Shown: one piece after another, positions 17,167 to 24,500 of the stretch
Position numbering within the stretch: position 1 is the stretch's first letter
How the letters are laid out: each line of letters opens with the position of its first letter
The notes under the pieces: generated by a model
Told to the model about the DNA's origin: nothing
The model's database searches: none
What the model saw: the letters and a program-made list of their open reading frames with translations, nothing else
From: Streptomyces dangxiongensis
GTDB lineage: Bacteria; Actinomycetota; Actinomycetes; Streptomycetales; Streptomycetaceae
Assembly: GCF_003675325.1 (NCBI RefSeq)
Contig: NZ_CP033073.1
Span: forward strand, 2,046,001 to 2,110,000
Length of the DNA: 64,000 nucleotides
Direction: 5' to 3'
Position numbers and translations under genes: made by a program

Positions 17167-17318
17167 TGCTGCGGTGGCTCCCTGAGGGCATGTCGGTTCC
17201 CCGGCGGGGCCGGGGGCGGGTTCGGTCGGCCGGCGGAGTCGGCTGTTTCGGGCCCCGCGCCGTGGCGCCGGGTGGTCACGGGCCGTACGGCCGCCGGGCC
17301 GCGGGGGGCGTACGGGGG

Positions 17319-18335
17319 TCAGGCCACGGCGGCCGGCAGCGGCGGCTCCGGCGGGGGTACCGCGTCCGAGGAGTGGCCGGGGGCGAGGCGTTCGCCCGGC
17401 CGGAGTGCCACGGCCGCGTGGTTGACCGCGGTGGCGGCCTCCGCGAAGCCGACGGAGATAAGGGGCACCCGGCCTGGGTGGGTGCAGACGTCCCCGGCGG
17501 CGTACACCCCGGGCAGATTGGTGCGCATGGTCGCGTCCACCTTGATCTGCCGGAATTCCAGCTCGACGTCCCAGTCGGCGATCGGGCCGAGCTGTGTGGA
17601 GAAGCCGAGCGCGGTGATCAGCGCGGAGGCGGGCAGTGTCAGCAGGTCGTCGCCGGCCCGTACCTCCACCGCTTCGAGCCGCCGCCCTCCGAGACACCGC
17701 GTGATGAGTGCGTCGGTGATGATCCGCACGGGTGCGGCGTATAGCTGGCGGACGCTGTACTCGTGGGCCCGGAAGGCGGCCCGCCGGTGCACGAGGGTCA
17801 CGGAGCGGGCGACGGGGGCGAGGGCGAGCGCCCAGTCCACCGCGCTGTCGCCGCCGCCGGCGATGACGACGTCCCGGTCGCGGTGCTCGTCCAGCCTCGG
17901 CACGTGGTGCGTCACCCCGCGGCCCTCGTGGTCCGCGGCGGCCGGCAGCCTGCGCGGGACGGCGGCGCCGAGGCCGGCGGTGATGAGCACGGCACCGGCG
18001 CGCACACACGCGCCGCGGTCGGTCCCAAGGGTCCAGCCGGTGCCGGTGCGGGCGAGCGTGGTGGCGGTCTGGCCGAGGAGGTAGCGTGGTTCGAAGGGCG
18101 CCGCCTGCCGGAGCAGGTTCTCCACGAGGTCGCGTCCCTTGATGGCGGGGTGCGCCGGGATGTCGTAGAGCGGCTTCTCCGGGTACATGGCGGCCACCTG
18201 TCCGCCGGCGTGCGGCAGGGTGTCCAGCACGGCGGTGGTGAGGCCGCGGAATCCGGCGTAGTAGGCGGCGTGGAGTCCGCTGGGCCCGGCGCCGACGATG
18301 GCGAGGTCGACGTCCGAATCGATTGAAGCGGGCAT
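17319..18335 (-). CDS. Ferredoxin--NADP reductase, thioredoxin-reductase-like (type 2 FNR)
   Basis: FAD- and NAD(P)H-binding flavoprotein of about 338 residues. The FAD-binding motif VGAGPSGLHAAYYAGFRG is near residue 15, the NAD(P) motif VVIAGGGDSAVDWAL near 163, and the C-terminal FAD motif GVYAAGDVCTHPGR near 284. The redox-active CxxC of true thioredoxin reductases is absent, which fits a YumC-like ferredoxin reductase. The ATG at 18335 follows AAGGAG. This is the first firmly supported gene of the 5-18 kb strand; a promoter with a TetR-type operator lies about 300 bases upstream. Confidence 0.9.
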   Translation of the reverse strand: MPASIDSDVDLAIVGAGPSGLHAAYYAGFRGLTTAVLDTLPHAGGQVAAMYPEKPLYDIPAHPAIKGRDLVENLLRQAAPFEPRYLLGQTATTLARTGTGWTLGTDRGACVRAGAVLITAGLGAAVPRRLPAAADHEGRGVTHHVPRLDEHRDRDVVIAGGGDSAVDWALALAPVARSVTLVHRRAAFRAHEYSVRQLYAAPVRIITDALITRCLGGRRLEAVEVRAGDDLLTLPASALITALGFSTQLGPIADWDVELEFRQIKVDATMRTNLPGVYAAGDVCTHPGRVPLISVGFAEAATAVNHAAVALRPGERLAPGHSSDAVPPPEPPLPAAVA

Positions 18336-18336
18336 G

Positions 18337-18624
18337 TCAAGCTCCTTGTCCGGGGACGCGGGCCGACGCCCATTCCGACCCCACGGGCACCGGCATCACC
18401 GCGAGCCCCGTCGCCGGCGCCACCACACCGCCGACCTCGCCGGCGCCCCGAGCGTCACCGCCACCGGCGCGACCGGCACCAAGCGCGGCGCATGCGCTCC
18501 GCACGCGTCCCGTACCGCTCACATCCGTGACTGCCACGACCCACTCCCCCGTTCCTGCCCCGTTCCCGTCCAGTTCGCCCAGGAGCCCGTTCGCCCCGGT
18601 CGCACGGAAGCCACAGACCGTCAC
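18337..18624 (-). CDS. Possible small unrecognised protein in the leader of the biosynthetic strand
   Basis: A 95-codon frame from a GTG at 18624 to a TGA one base before the ferredoxin-reductase ATG (TGAcATG, the same junction as between the HAD and SDR genes nearby). It is Gly/Ala/Val-rich with no recognisable domain. Third-position G+C is roughly 80%, below that of its neighbours. There is no ribosome site, but the start lies about a dozen bases after the predicted transcription start, so it could be nearly leaderless. It may equally be a long untranslated leader. Confidence 0.3.
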   Translation of the reverse strand: MTVCGFRATGANGLLGELDGNGAGTGEWVVAVTDVSGTGRVRSACAALGAGRAGGGDARGAGEVGGVVAPATGLAVMPVPVGSEWASARVPGQGA

Positions 18625-18641
18625 CGGCCATCGACTGATCG

Positions 18642-18673
18642 AAAGAGTAGAGAACGTTCGCTATGTTTTTCAA
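18642..18673 (-). promoter_or_regulatory. Promoter and TetR/ARE-type operator of the biosynthetic strand
   Basis: On the minus strand a -35 TTGAAA (18668-18673) is spaced 18 bases from a -10 TACTCT (18644-18649). The same bases form an imperfect 28-base palindrome (18642-18669, 10 of 14 pairs) with perfect core GAACGTTC; both flanks read TAG/CTA and AAA/TTT at matching distances. The half-site CGTTCGCTATGTT recurs, with small changes, at 19332 and 21782. Binding by one of the two TetR proteins nearby is inferred. The rest of 18336-18727 holds only the doubtful small frame and G/C-rich sequence. Confidence 0.65.
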
Positions 18674-18727
18674 GGGCCAGTCGATTCCGATTCCCGTCGC
18701 TCGCGACCGGACGGCACGCAGAATCAA

Positions 18728-19294
18728 TCAACGGAGGGACGCGGCACCCCGGAGGACGACCTCCCACACGCGTTCCAGTTGCGAGGCCGCCCCCGGCGCG
18801 GGCGGCGCCCCGAACACGAGATGGTTCACCAGAACGGTCATGACCTGCGGATCCACGCCCGCCCGCAGCTCCCCGGAGCATTGCGCCTGCGCCAGCAGCC
18901 GGCGCACCACGGGAAGCCAGGTGCTCACCCACGCGTCGTCGTCCGGACAGTCCCGGGCGAGCCGGGCCGCGGACCGCACGACCACCTCAGTCTCCAGCAG
19001 ATGCGCGAGCTGGACGGTCAGCCGGACCAGGCAGGGCAACGCGGCACCAGGGGCGCTCGCCGCGTCCACCGCCTGCCGCATCCGGTCGTGGGTGAGGGTG
19101 CGGGCGTCGGCGCGTACCGCGTCGGCGAGGTCACGTTTGGAGCTGAAGTGAAAGGTCAGCGCCCCGATGGACACCTGGGCGGCCTTGCAGATGCGGGCCA
19201 GGGTGGCCCCTTCGTAACCGCTCTCGGCGATCGCGGTGGCGGCGGCGAACACCAGCCGCTGCCGGGTGCGGGCGGATCTCTCCTGGCTGGCCAT
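18728..19294 (-). CDS. TetR-family regulator, butyrolactone-receptor-like
   Basis: TetR repressor of 188 residues. The N-terminal helix-turn-helix region reads RQRLVFAAATAIAESGYEGA then ICKAAQVSIGALTFHFSSK, the pattern of ArpA/ScbR-type receptors and pseudo-receptors; the C-terminal ligand domain (from about residue 60) is more divergent than in the second regulator nearby. I chose the ATG at 19294 with GGAGG four bases away. An operator-like palindrome lies just upstream (19319-19346), which suggests autoregulation. Ligand unknown; its position fits control of this cluster. Confidence 0.85.
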   Translation of the reverse strand: MASQERSARTRQRLVFAAATAIAESGYEGATLARICKAAQVSIGALTFHFSSKRDLADAVRADARTLTHDRMRQAVDAASAPGAALPCLVRLTVQLAHLLETEVVVRSAARLARDCPDDDAWVSTWLPVVRRLLAQAQCSGELRAGVDPQVMTVLVNHLVFGAPPAPGAASQLERVWEVVLRGAASLR

Positions 19295-19318
19295 GAGGCA
19301 CCTCCGGTACGCGGGATC

Positions 19319-19346
19319 GAATAAAAGCAATCGTTCGCTTTATTTT
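19319..19346 (-). promoter_or_regulatory. Operator-like palindrome before the first TetR gene
   Basis: Imperfect palindrome containing AAAAGC and GCTTT arms and ATAAA/TTTATT flanks around TCGTTCG. Its right arm, CGTTCGCTTTATTTT, matches CGTTCGCTATGTTTT of the site at 18642-18669 in 12 of 15 bases. It lies 25 bases before the TetR start, a usual place for an autoregulatory operator. Confidence 0.5.
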
Positions 19347-19407
19347 CCAGTCCCTGTCGGGCGTCTCGGCAACCGCACGTCCCGGTGCACTTCCCGCCCG
19401 GATACGA

Positions 19408-19440
19408 CGAGGGGGGCGACCCCGGAAAGCCGCCCCCTCG
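19408..19440 (-). terminator. Hairpin after the SDR gene
   Basis: CGAGGGGGGCG (19408-19418) pairs with CGCCCCCTCG (19431-19440) apart from one bulged G, about 35 bases beyond the SDR stop on the minus strand. It separates the HAD-SDR pair from the TetR gene downstream. Confidence 0.55.
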
Positions 19441-19475
19441 AGAACCCCGGCCGGCCGGGCACCGCCCGCGTCGGC

Positions 19476-20228
19476 TCAGACCGCCGTCCGGCCGCCGTCG
19501 ACCGGCACCGCCGCGCCCGTCACGAAGGCCGCCCGGTCGCTGCACAGCCAGACCGCGGCCTGGGCGATCTCATCGGGCGAGGCCATGCGCCGGCGCAGCG
19601 TGCGCGCCTCAAAACGTTCCTCGACCTCCCGCGACCCGGCGATGACCTGGTCCATCATCTCGGTGCGCGTGCTGCCCACGACCAGCGCGTTGACCCTGAT
19701 CCCGCGGTCGCCGTACTCGCGCGCGGCGGCCCGGCTCAGGCCGATCACCGCGTGCTTGGCGGCCACGTACGCGGCGGACGCGCTGGAGGCCAGCACCCCG
19801 GCGACGCTGGAGGTGTTCACGACGGCCCCGCCGCCGGAGGCGAGCATCACCGGGAGCTGCCGGCGCAGGCAGTTCCAGACGCCGCGCACGTTGACGTCCA
19901 TGGTGCGGGCGTAGTCCTCGTCGTCCATCTCCAGCAGGGGCGTGCCGACGGTGGCGTAACCGGCGTTGTTGAAGGCCGCGTCGAGTCCGCCGAAGGTGTC
20001 GACGGCGGCCGTGACGGCCCGTTCGACGTCGTCGGACGAGCAGACGTCGCCCTCGACGGCGAGCGCACGTCCGCCCGCCGCACGGATCTCCGCCACCAGT
20101 TGTTCGAGGCGGTCCCCGCGCCGGGCCATGAGGACCACGGCGGCGCCCTCCTCGGCGAACAGCCGGGCCGCCGCGGCGCCGATGCCGCTGGACGCGCCCG
20201 TGATCATGGCTACCTTGCCCTTGAGCAT
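19476..20228 (-). CDS. Short-chain dehydrogenase/reductase
   Basis: Classical NAD(P)-dependent SDR of 250 residues: cofactor motif TGASSGIGAAAA near residue 10, NNAGYA near 89, catalytic Ser in VNTSSVAG and the YVAAK pair near 155. It starts one base after the HAD gene stop (TGAcATG), so the two are translationally coupled. In gamma-butyrolactone and methylenomycin-furan systems an AfsA-type synthase works with a reductase and a phosphatase; this SDR is the likely reductase of such a set, which is inferred from neighbours. A broad-specificity dehydrogenase is the alternative. Confidence 0.88.
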   Translation of the reverse strand: MLKGKVAMITGASSGIGAAAARLFAEEGAAVVLMARRGDRLEQLVAEIRAAGGRALAVEGDVCSSDDVERAVTAAVDTFGGLDAAFNNAGYATVGTPLLEMDDEDYARTMDVNVRGVWNCLRRQLPVMLASGGGAVVNTSSVAGVLASSASAAYVAAKHAVIGLSRAAAREYGDRGIRVNALVVGSTRTEMMDQVIAGSREVEERFEARTLRRRMASPDEIAQAAVWLCSDRAAFVTGAAVPVDGGRTAV

Positions 20229-20229
20229 G

Positions 20230-20928
20230 TCAGTCCCGCCAGACGGTGCCGAGCGCCGCTTCTTCGTCCAGGGTCCGCAGCAGTTCCTCGTCGACGGCGT
20301 CCAGGGAGTCCACGATGTGCCGCACCCCGGCCTCGCGCATCAGCTGCGGCTGGAAACTGTGCCGGAAGTCGCTGGGGTGGCCGATGAAGGGCACGCCCAG
20401 CTCCCTGGCGGCACGGCCGACGTTCGCCACGTCGTCGATGAAGAGGGCCTCGTCGTACTTGAGGCCGAAGTACTCGGTGACGATCTCGTGGACACCGGGC
20501 CGGAACGTGTCGGTGCAGATGTACCCGGGGTCGTCGAAGAGGTCCGCGTACGGGCCGAGGAACGTGTCGAAGTGCTCCTTGTCGAGGCCGCCGTAGCAGA
20601 CCGTCCGCAGACCGGCGGCGCGCAGCCGCCGCAGGAGTTCCACCGCGCCCTCGTCGAGCCGCGCGGGGTGGGTCTCCAGATACTCCGCGCGGTCCCGGAA
20701 GTACAGCTCCAGCGCGGCTTGTGGGGTGACGGATCCGCCGATGGCCTCGGCCAGGAGCCGGCCTGCGACCGCGCGTGGCTGCGAGAAGATGCTGCGTTCC
20801 AGTTCGGCCGTGTAGACGCAGCCCCGGTCGACCAGGAAGCGGTGGATGACCGGGCTGAAGGTGTCGTTGAGCAGGACGCCGTCGATGTTGACCGCGGCCA
20901 GGCGTAGCCGGTTGAGCGTATGAACCAT
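20230..20928 (-). CDS. HAD-superfamily protein with atypical catalytic motifs
   Basis: HAD-like hydrolase fold, 232 residues. Motif I reads AAVNIDGVLLND, so the usual nucleophilic Asp of D-x-D is Asn; motif II (TVCYGG) lacks the usual Thr/Ser; motif IV (LFIDDVANV) is intact. Beside an AfsA homologue it resembles the phosphatase (MmfP-like) expected to remove the phosphate after the AfsA reaction, but the motif changes leave activity uncertain. The ATG at 20928 follows GGGGAG by five bases. It is followed at once by the SDR gene. Confidence 0.8.
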   Translation of the reverse strand: MVHTLNRLRLAAVNIDGVLLNDTFSPVIHRFLVDRGCVYTAELERSIFSQPRAVAGRLLAEAIGGSVTPQAALELYFRDRAEYLETHPARLDEGAVELLRRLRAAGLRTVCYGGLDKEHFDTFLGPYADLFDDPGYICTDTFRPGVHEIVTEYFGLKYDEALFIDDVANVGRAARELGVPFIGHPSDFRHSFQPQLMREAGVRHIVDSLDAVDEELLRTLDEEAALGTVWRD

Positions 20929-21085
20929 GGGTTACTCCCCCTACGGTGGCGCGAACCCCGCCGGGCGCCCGAACGGCCCCGCGGGACAGACCTGTCGGGA
21001 GACAGGGCGTGCAACGCGGGACACCTTACGTGCAGGTGTTCTGACGGCCGCGGGGGGCGCGTGATCTTGCTCGGGGCGCGGTGGC

Positions 21086-21754
21086 TCAGCCGGTGCCATC
21101 GCCCGGGGCGCCGACGGGAGCCGTTGCTTCCTCGGCCGCCAGGGCGCGGGCGGGATCGACCGCGGTACGGGCGACCACGGACGGCACGGCGATGCCCGGC
21201 AGCAACAGCCGCCACATCCGCACCACCCGGTCGGACAGGTCGGCGCGGCAGGTCTCGGCCGCCGCGTACATCTGCATGCCGGTACAGGCCTCGACGATCA
21301 GCTCGGCGAGTTCCGACGGCTCGACACCGGCCTGGAGTTCCCCTCTCTCCCGGGCGGCCAGCAGACACTCCTCCATGATCTGGCTCCAGGCCTGGTAGGG
21401 GCTGGAGTCGCGGAGCCCGAAGGTCGTCTGCTCGCCGGTGAGCCGGACCCCGGCCCGCAACAGCGGGTCGGTCTGCAGCCGGCGCGCCCACACCAGTGTG
21501 ATGTCGACCAGCCGTTGCAGCCCCTGGGACTCCAGGAACGGCAGGATCGTGTCGGACTGGGCGTTCATCACGGCCTTGGCGAGAGCCTCCTTGGACTCGA
21601 AGTGGAAGTACAGGGCTCCCGCCGTGACCCCGGCCCGTTTGAGGATGCGGCTGATGCTGGCGCCCGCGAAGCCGTACTCGTCGAAGACCTCCGCCGCCGC
21701 GAGGATGAGCGCCCCGCGCGTCTGGATCGCCCTCTCCTGTCTGGGTTGCCCCAC
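21086..21754 (-). CDS. Gamma-butyrolactone receptor, ScbR/ArpA-type TetR repressor
   Basis: TetR repressor of 222 residues that closely follows the butyrolactone-receptor pattern: RQERAIQTRGALILAAAEVF, then ILKRAGVTAGALYFHFESKE in the helix-turn-helix, then RLQTDPLLRAGVRLTGEQ and the late block LLPGIAVPSVVA. Such receptors leave DNA when they bind a diffusible butyrolactone or butenolide. The GTG at 21754 has GGGAGGG about eight bases upstream. It is divergent from the afsA homologue, the usual receptor-synthase arrangement, with operator-like sites between them. Confidence 0.93.
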   Translation of the reverse strand: MGQPRQERAIQTRGALILAAAEVFDEYGFAGASISRILKRAGVTAGALYFHFESKEALAKAVMNAQSDTILPFLESQGLQRLVDITLVWARRLQTDPLLRAGVRLTGEQTTFGLRDSSPYQAWSQIMEECLLAARERGELQAGVEPSELAELIVEACTGMQMYAAAETCRADLSDRVVRMWRLLLPGIAVPSVVARTAVDPARALAAEEATAPVGAPGDGTG

Positions 21755-21773
21755 GACGTTCCCTCCCTAGTTC

Positions 21774-21794
21774 AAATGAAACGTTCTCTATGTT
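21774..21794. promoter_or_regulatory. Operator-like site between receptor and afsA genes
   Basis: The segment ACGTTCTCTATGTT (21781-21794) matches ACGTTCGCTATGTT at 18654-18667 in 13 of 14 bases. It lies about 20 bases before the receptor start. Its left half is a poorer palindrome than that of the 18.6 kb site. Role as a receptor-binding element is inferred from the shared sequence. Confidence 0.55.
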
Positions 21795-21892
21795 AAGCGG
21801 CATTGACCGGGTCGTTCTGCCCATCAGCCTCGACCCGGGAGCGGATCCCGATCGCGCAGGCAGGGTTTTTTTGCCGTTACTTTACCCAAAAC

Positions 21893-21913
21893 AAAACGAT
21901 CACTCTTTATGTT
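21893..21913. promoter_or_regulatory. Weaker operator-like site before afsA
   Basis: ACGATCACTCTTTATGTT resembles the shared half-site with an insertion and several changes. It lies in an A/T-rich stretch about 50 bases before the afsA start, so it may overlap the afsA promoter. Confidence 0.3.
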
Positions 21914-21961
21914 GTGGGCGCAGGCAGGTGGTAACCGACGTCCGCACCAAGGGGGATTCGC

Positions 21962-22903
21962 ATGCTGGCCATCACCAGCCGGGAAGGGCGCAGCGCACCG
22001 GGATCCACATCCGTCATCGACCCCGTGCCACGCGAACTCGTCCACAAACTGGCCGAATCCGAGGTCCTGCTGCGGGGATGCCGGACGGTCGCGCCCGACA
22101 CGTTCCTGATCACCGCACGCTGGCCCGTCGACCACTCCTTCTACGGCCCCGTCCACGGCCTCTTCGACCCGCTGCTCGCGGCGGAATCGATACGCCAGGC
22201 GGTCCCGCTGCTCAGCCACGCCGCCTACGACGCGCCGTTCGGGCACCGGCAGTCCTGGGACCACTACCGGCAGACACTCTTCCCCGCGGCCCTGACCAGC
22301 GGCACGACGGCGGCCGAGACGGAACTGCGTATCTCCTGCACCGACGTGGTGCGCCGGGCCAGCCGGCTGGCCTCCCTCACCATGCGGGTCGACATGGTCC
22401 GCGGCGGCCTGCCGCTCGGTACCGCCGAGCTGGCCTTCCACAACCACCCCCCGGCCATCTATCAGCGGCTGCGCGGCCCCTACGCCGACCTGGAGCGGTC
22501 CACCGCGCAAGCCGTGGCCGCGCCGCCGCCGATGGCGCCCGGTGAGGTCGCCCGCCCGCGGCCCGCCGACGTCGTGCTGTCGGCCACCGAGGACCCCGGC
22601 CGCAGCCGGCTGCGGGTGGACCTGTCCCACCCGGTGCTCTTCGACCACCCGGTGGACCACGTGCCCGGAATGCTGCTGCTGGAAGCCGCGCGACAGGCCG
22701 CGCACCGGGTGGCGCATCCCGAGCCGATGGTGGTGACCGGCCTGGAAGCCGACTTCAAGCGCTTCGTCGAGCTGGACACGCCGTGCTGGATCGAGACCGC
22801 ACGGGAACCGTCCGGCGCCGCCGGACAGCGGGTGCGCGTCACCGCCGTGCAGCGCGACGAGACCCTGTTCACGTCCGTCGTCACGCTCACCCCCGCCTGG
22901 TGA
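21962..22903 (+). CDS. AfsA-family gamma-butyrolactone/furan biosynthesis enzyme
   Basis: AfsA/ScbA homologue, 313 residues, with two hot-dog-type AfsA repeats: the first around HSFYGPVHGLFDPLLAAESI (residue 60), the second around HPVDHVPGMLLLEAARQAA (residue 225). AfsA enzymes condense dihydroxyacetone phosphate with a beta-ketoacyl-ACP, the first step to butyrolactone signals. The ATG at 21962 follows AGGGGG. It is divergent from the ScbR-type receptor; the HAD and SDR genes just beyond could supply later steps. I noticed no TTA codon in it. Confidence 0.93.
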   Translation: MLAITSREGRSAPGSTSVIDPVPRELVHKLAESEVLLRGCRTVAPDTFLITARWPVDHSFYGPVHGLFDPLLAAESIRQAVPLLSHAAYDAPFGHRQSWDHYRQTLFPAALTSGTTAAETELRISCTDVVRRASRLASLTMRVDMVRGGLPLGTAELAFHNHPPAIYQRLRGPYADLERSTAQAVAAPPPMAPGEVARPRPADVVLSATEDPGRSRLRVDLSHPVLFDHPVDHVPGMLLLEAARQAAHRVAHPEPMVVTGLEADFKRFVELDTPCWIETAREPSGAAGQRVRVTAVQRDETLFTSVVTLTPAW

Positions 22904-23093
22904 GGACGGAGACGTAGCAGGTCAGGCCGGTTGTAGCCGAACCGTTGCCGTCCCGTCGGAACTCCCCCGCGGCGACCGCATAGGGTGTGATGCCGTTCCG
23001 CAAGGATGCGGCCCGGCATGAACTCCGCCCAGGTGACATGCCGGTCGCACGTCCTCATCGCCGAGTTCCTTCACAGCAGGGGGAGTCAGAAGC

Positions 23094-24315
23094 ATGCGAT
23101 CCATACGGCCGTCGTTCACCGTTCTGCGAGGGAGGGGCCCGCACCGGACCGCCCGCGCGTTGACGGCGGTCGCCCTCGCCTCGGCACTGGCGATGACCGC
23201 CACGGCCTGCGGCGGCGACAACGCCGAGGGCAAGCCCACCGCGGGCGCGACCGCGGGCGGCTCCGGCGACGGCAAGCTCAGGATCCCGGACGACCTCAGG
23301 CAGAGGCTCAAGGAGCACGGGATCGACATCGACAAGTGGAAGAAGGGCGCCTGGAAGAACTGGAACAAGCAGGACTGGCTGCGCGAGGCCGACGACTTCG
23401 TCAACCCCATGATCAAGGGCCTGTGGAACCCGGACCGCATGCGGGACGCCGACGACCCGGACAAGGGCGTCGACGACAACGACATCTCCGGTGACCAGGG
23501 CGTGACGGACCCGGCGCCGCAGCCCGTGCGGGCGCGGACGGTCGTTCCGCCGTACCACAGCAACGCCGCCACCTCGGGCAAGCTGCTCTTCGACGCCCCC
23601 GAGGGCACGATGGTCTGTTCGGCGACGGTCGTGACGGACCCCGCGCACCCGGGCAAATCCAACCTCGTCTGGACGGCGGGCCACTGTGTGCACGCCGGCA
23701 AGAAGGGCGGCTGGTACCGCAATCTCGCCTTCGTGCCGTCGTACAACAACCAGGGCAGGTCGGCCGCCGAGCTGGAGAACACCGGCCGCTCCGAGGTCGC
23801 CCCGTACGGCGTCTGGTGGGCCGACGCGGCGAAGACCTCGCAGCAGTGGATCAGCGAGGGCGGTGCGACGGGCGGCAACGGCGCCTCCTACGACTTCGCC
23901 GTCATCCACGTGACCCCGGAGCGGGGCAGCGGCGGCGAATCGCTGGAGGAGACCGTCGGCGGAGCGCTGCCGGTCGACTTCGACGCGCCGGCCGTGCCGA
24001 AGGTGCAGAGCCTCACCGCGTCCGGGTATCCGGCGGCGGCACCGTACGACGGTCAGCTGCTGTACCAGTGCCAGGACCATCCGGGCCGGCTGTCCATGGA
24101 CCGGTCCGACCCGACGATGTACCGGATCGGCTGCACGATGACCGGTGGCTCCTCCGGCGGCGGCTGGGTGGAGACGGGCGCCGACGGCAAGCCGGCACTG
24201 GTGTCCAACACGTCCATCGGCCCCGGTGAGTTCGGGCTGGCTGGCCGGCCCCCGGCTGGGTGAGGTGGCCAAGGGCGTGTACGACTCGGTGAGCAGGCAG
24301 TTCGCCGGCCGGTAG
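23094..24315 (+). pseudogene. Secreted V8-like serine protease, late frameshift
   Basis: Extracellular trypsin-like peptidase. An export signal (about residues 1-38) ends at ALAMTATACGG, possibly a weak lipobox. The triad is visible: His in WTAGHC, Asp in SYDFAVIH, Ser in TGGSSGGGW. The frame ends early at 24263 after GEFGLAGRPPAG, whereas removing one G from the GGG at 24234-24236 gives GWLAGPRLGEVAKGV and a natural end (SRQFAGR) at 24315. This looks like a one-base homopolymer insertion affecting only the last 25 or so residues, so some activity could survive. The ATG at 23094 follows GGGGGAG. Convergent with hflX. Confidence 0.85.
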
Positions 24316-24452
24316 GCCCCTGTCCTCGGGATCGGACCGGATCGGGTCGACCGCTGGCCGGCCCGAGCGGGGTCCGCGGGGCCCGCGCCCCCGGCGAGAT
24401 CCGCGGGAAGACAGGCCCTGACCGCGCCCTGTCGTGCCGGAACAGGCGAAGA

Positions 24453-24479
24453 CCCCGCCGCCCCCGAGGGGGTGGCGGG
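24453..24479. terminator. Hairpin between protease and hflX
   Basis: CCCCGCCGCCCCC pairs with GGGGGTGGCGGG around a two-base centre, between two convergent stops (24315 and 24501). Probably terminates both transcripts. Confidence 0.7.
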
Positions 24480-24500
24480 CCTTCGTGAGCCGGTGCTGGA

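Noticed and set aside
21086..22903. TTA (bldA-dependent) codons in the receptor and afsA genes
   Set aside because: None noticed in frame by eye in either gene; a scripted check would settle it.
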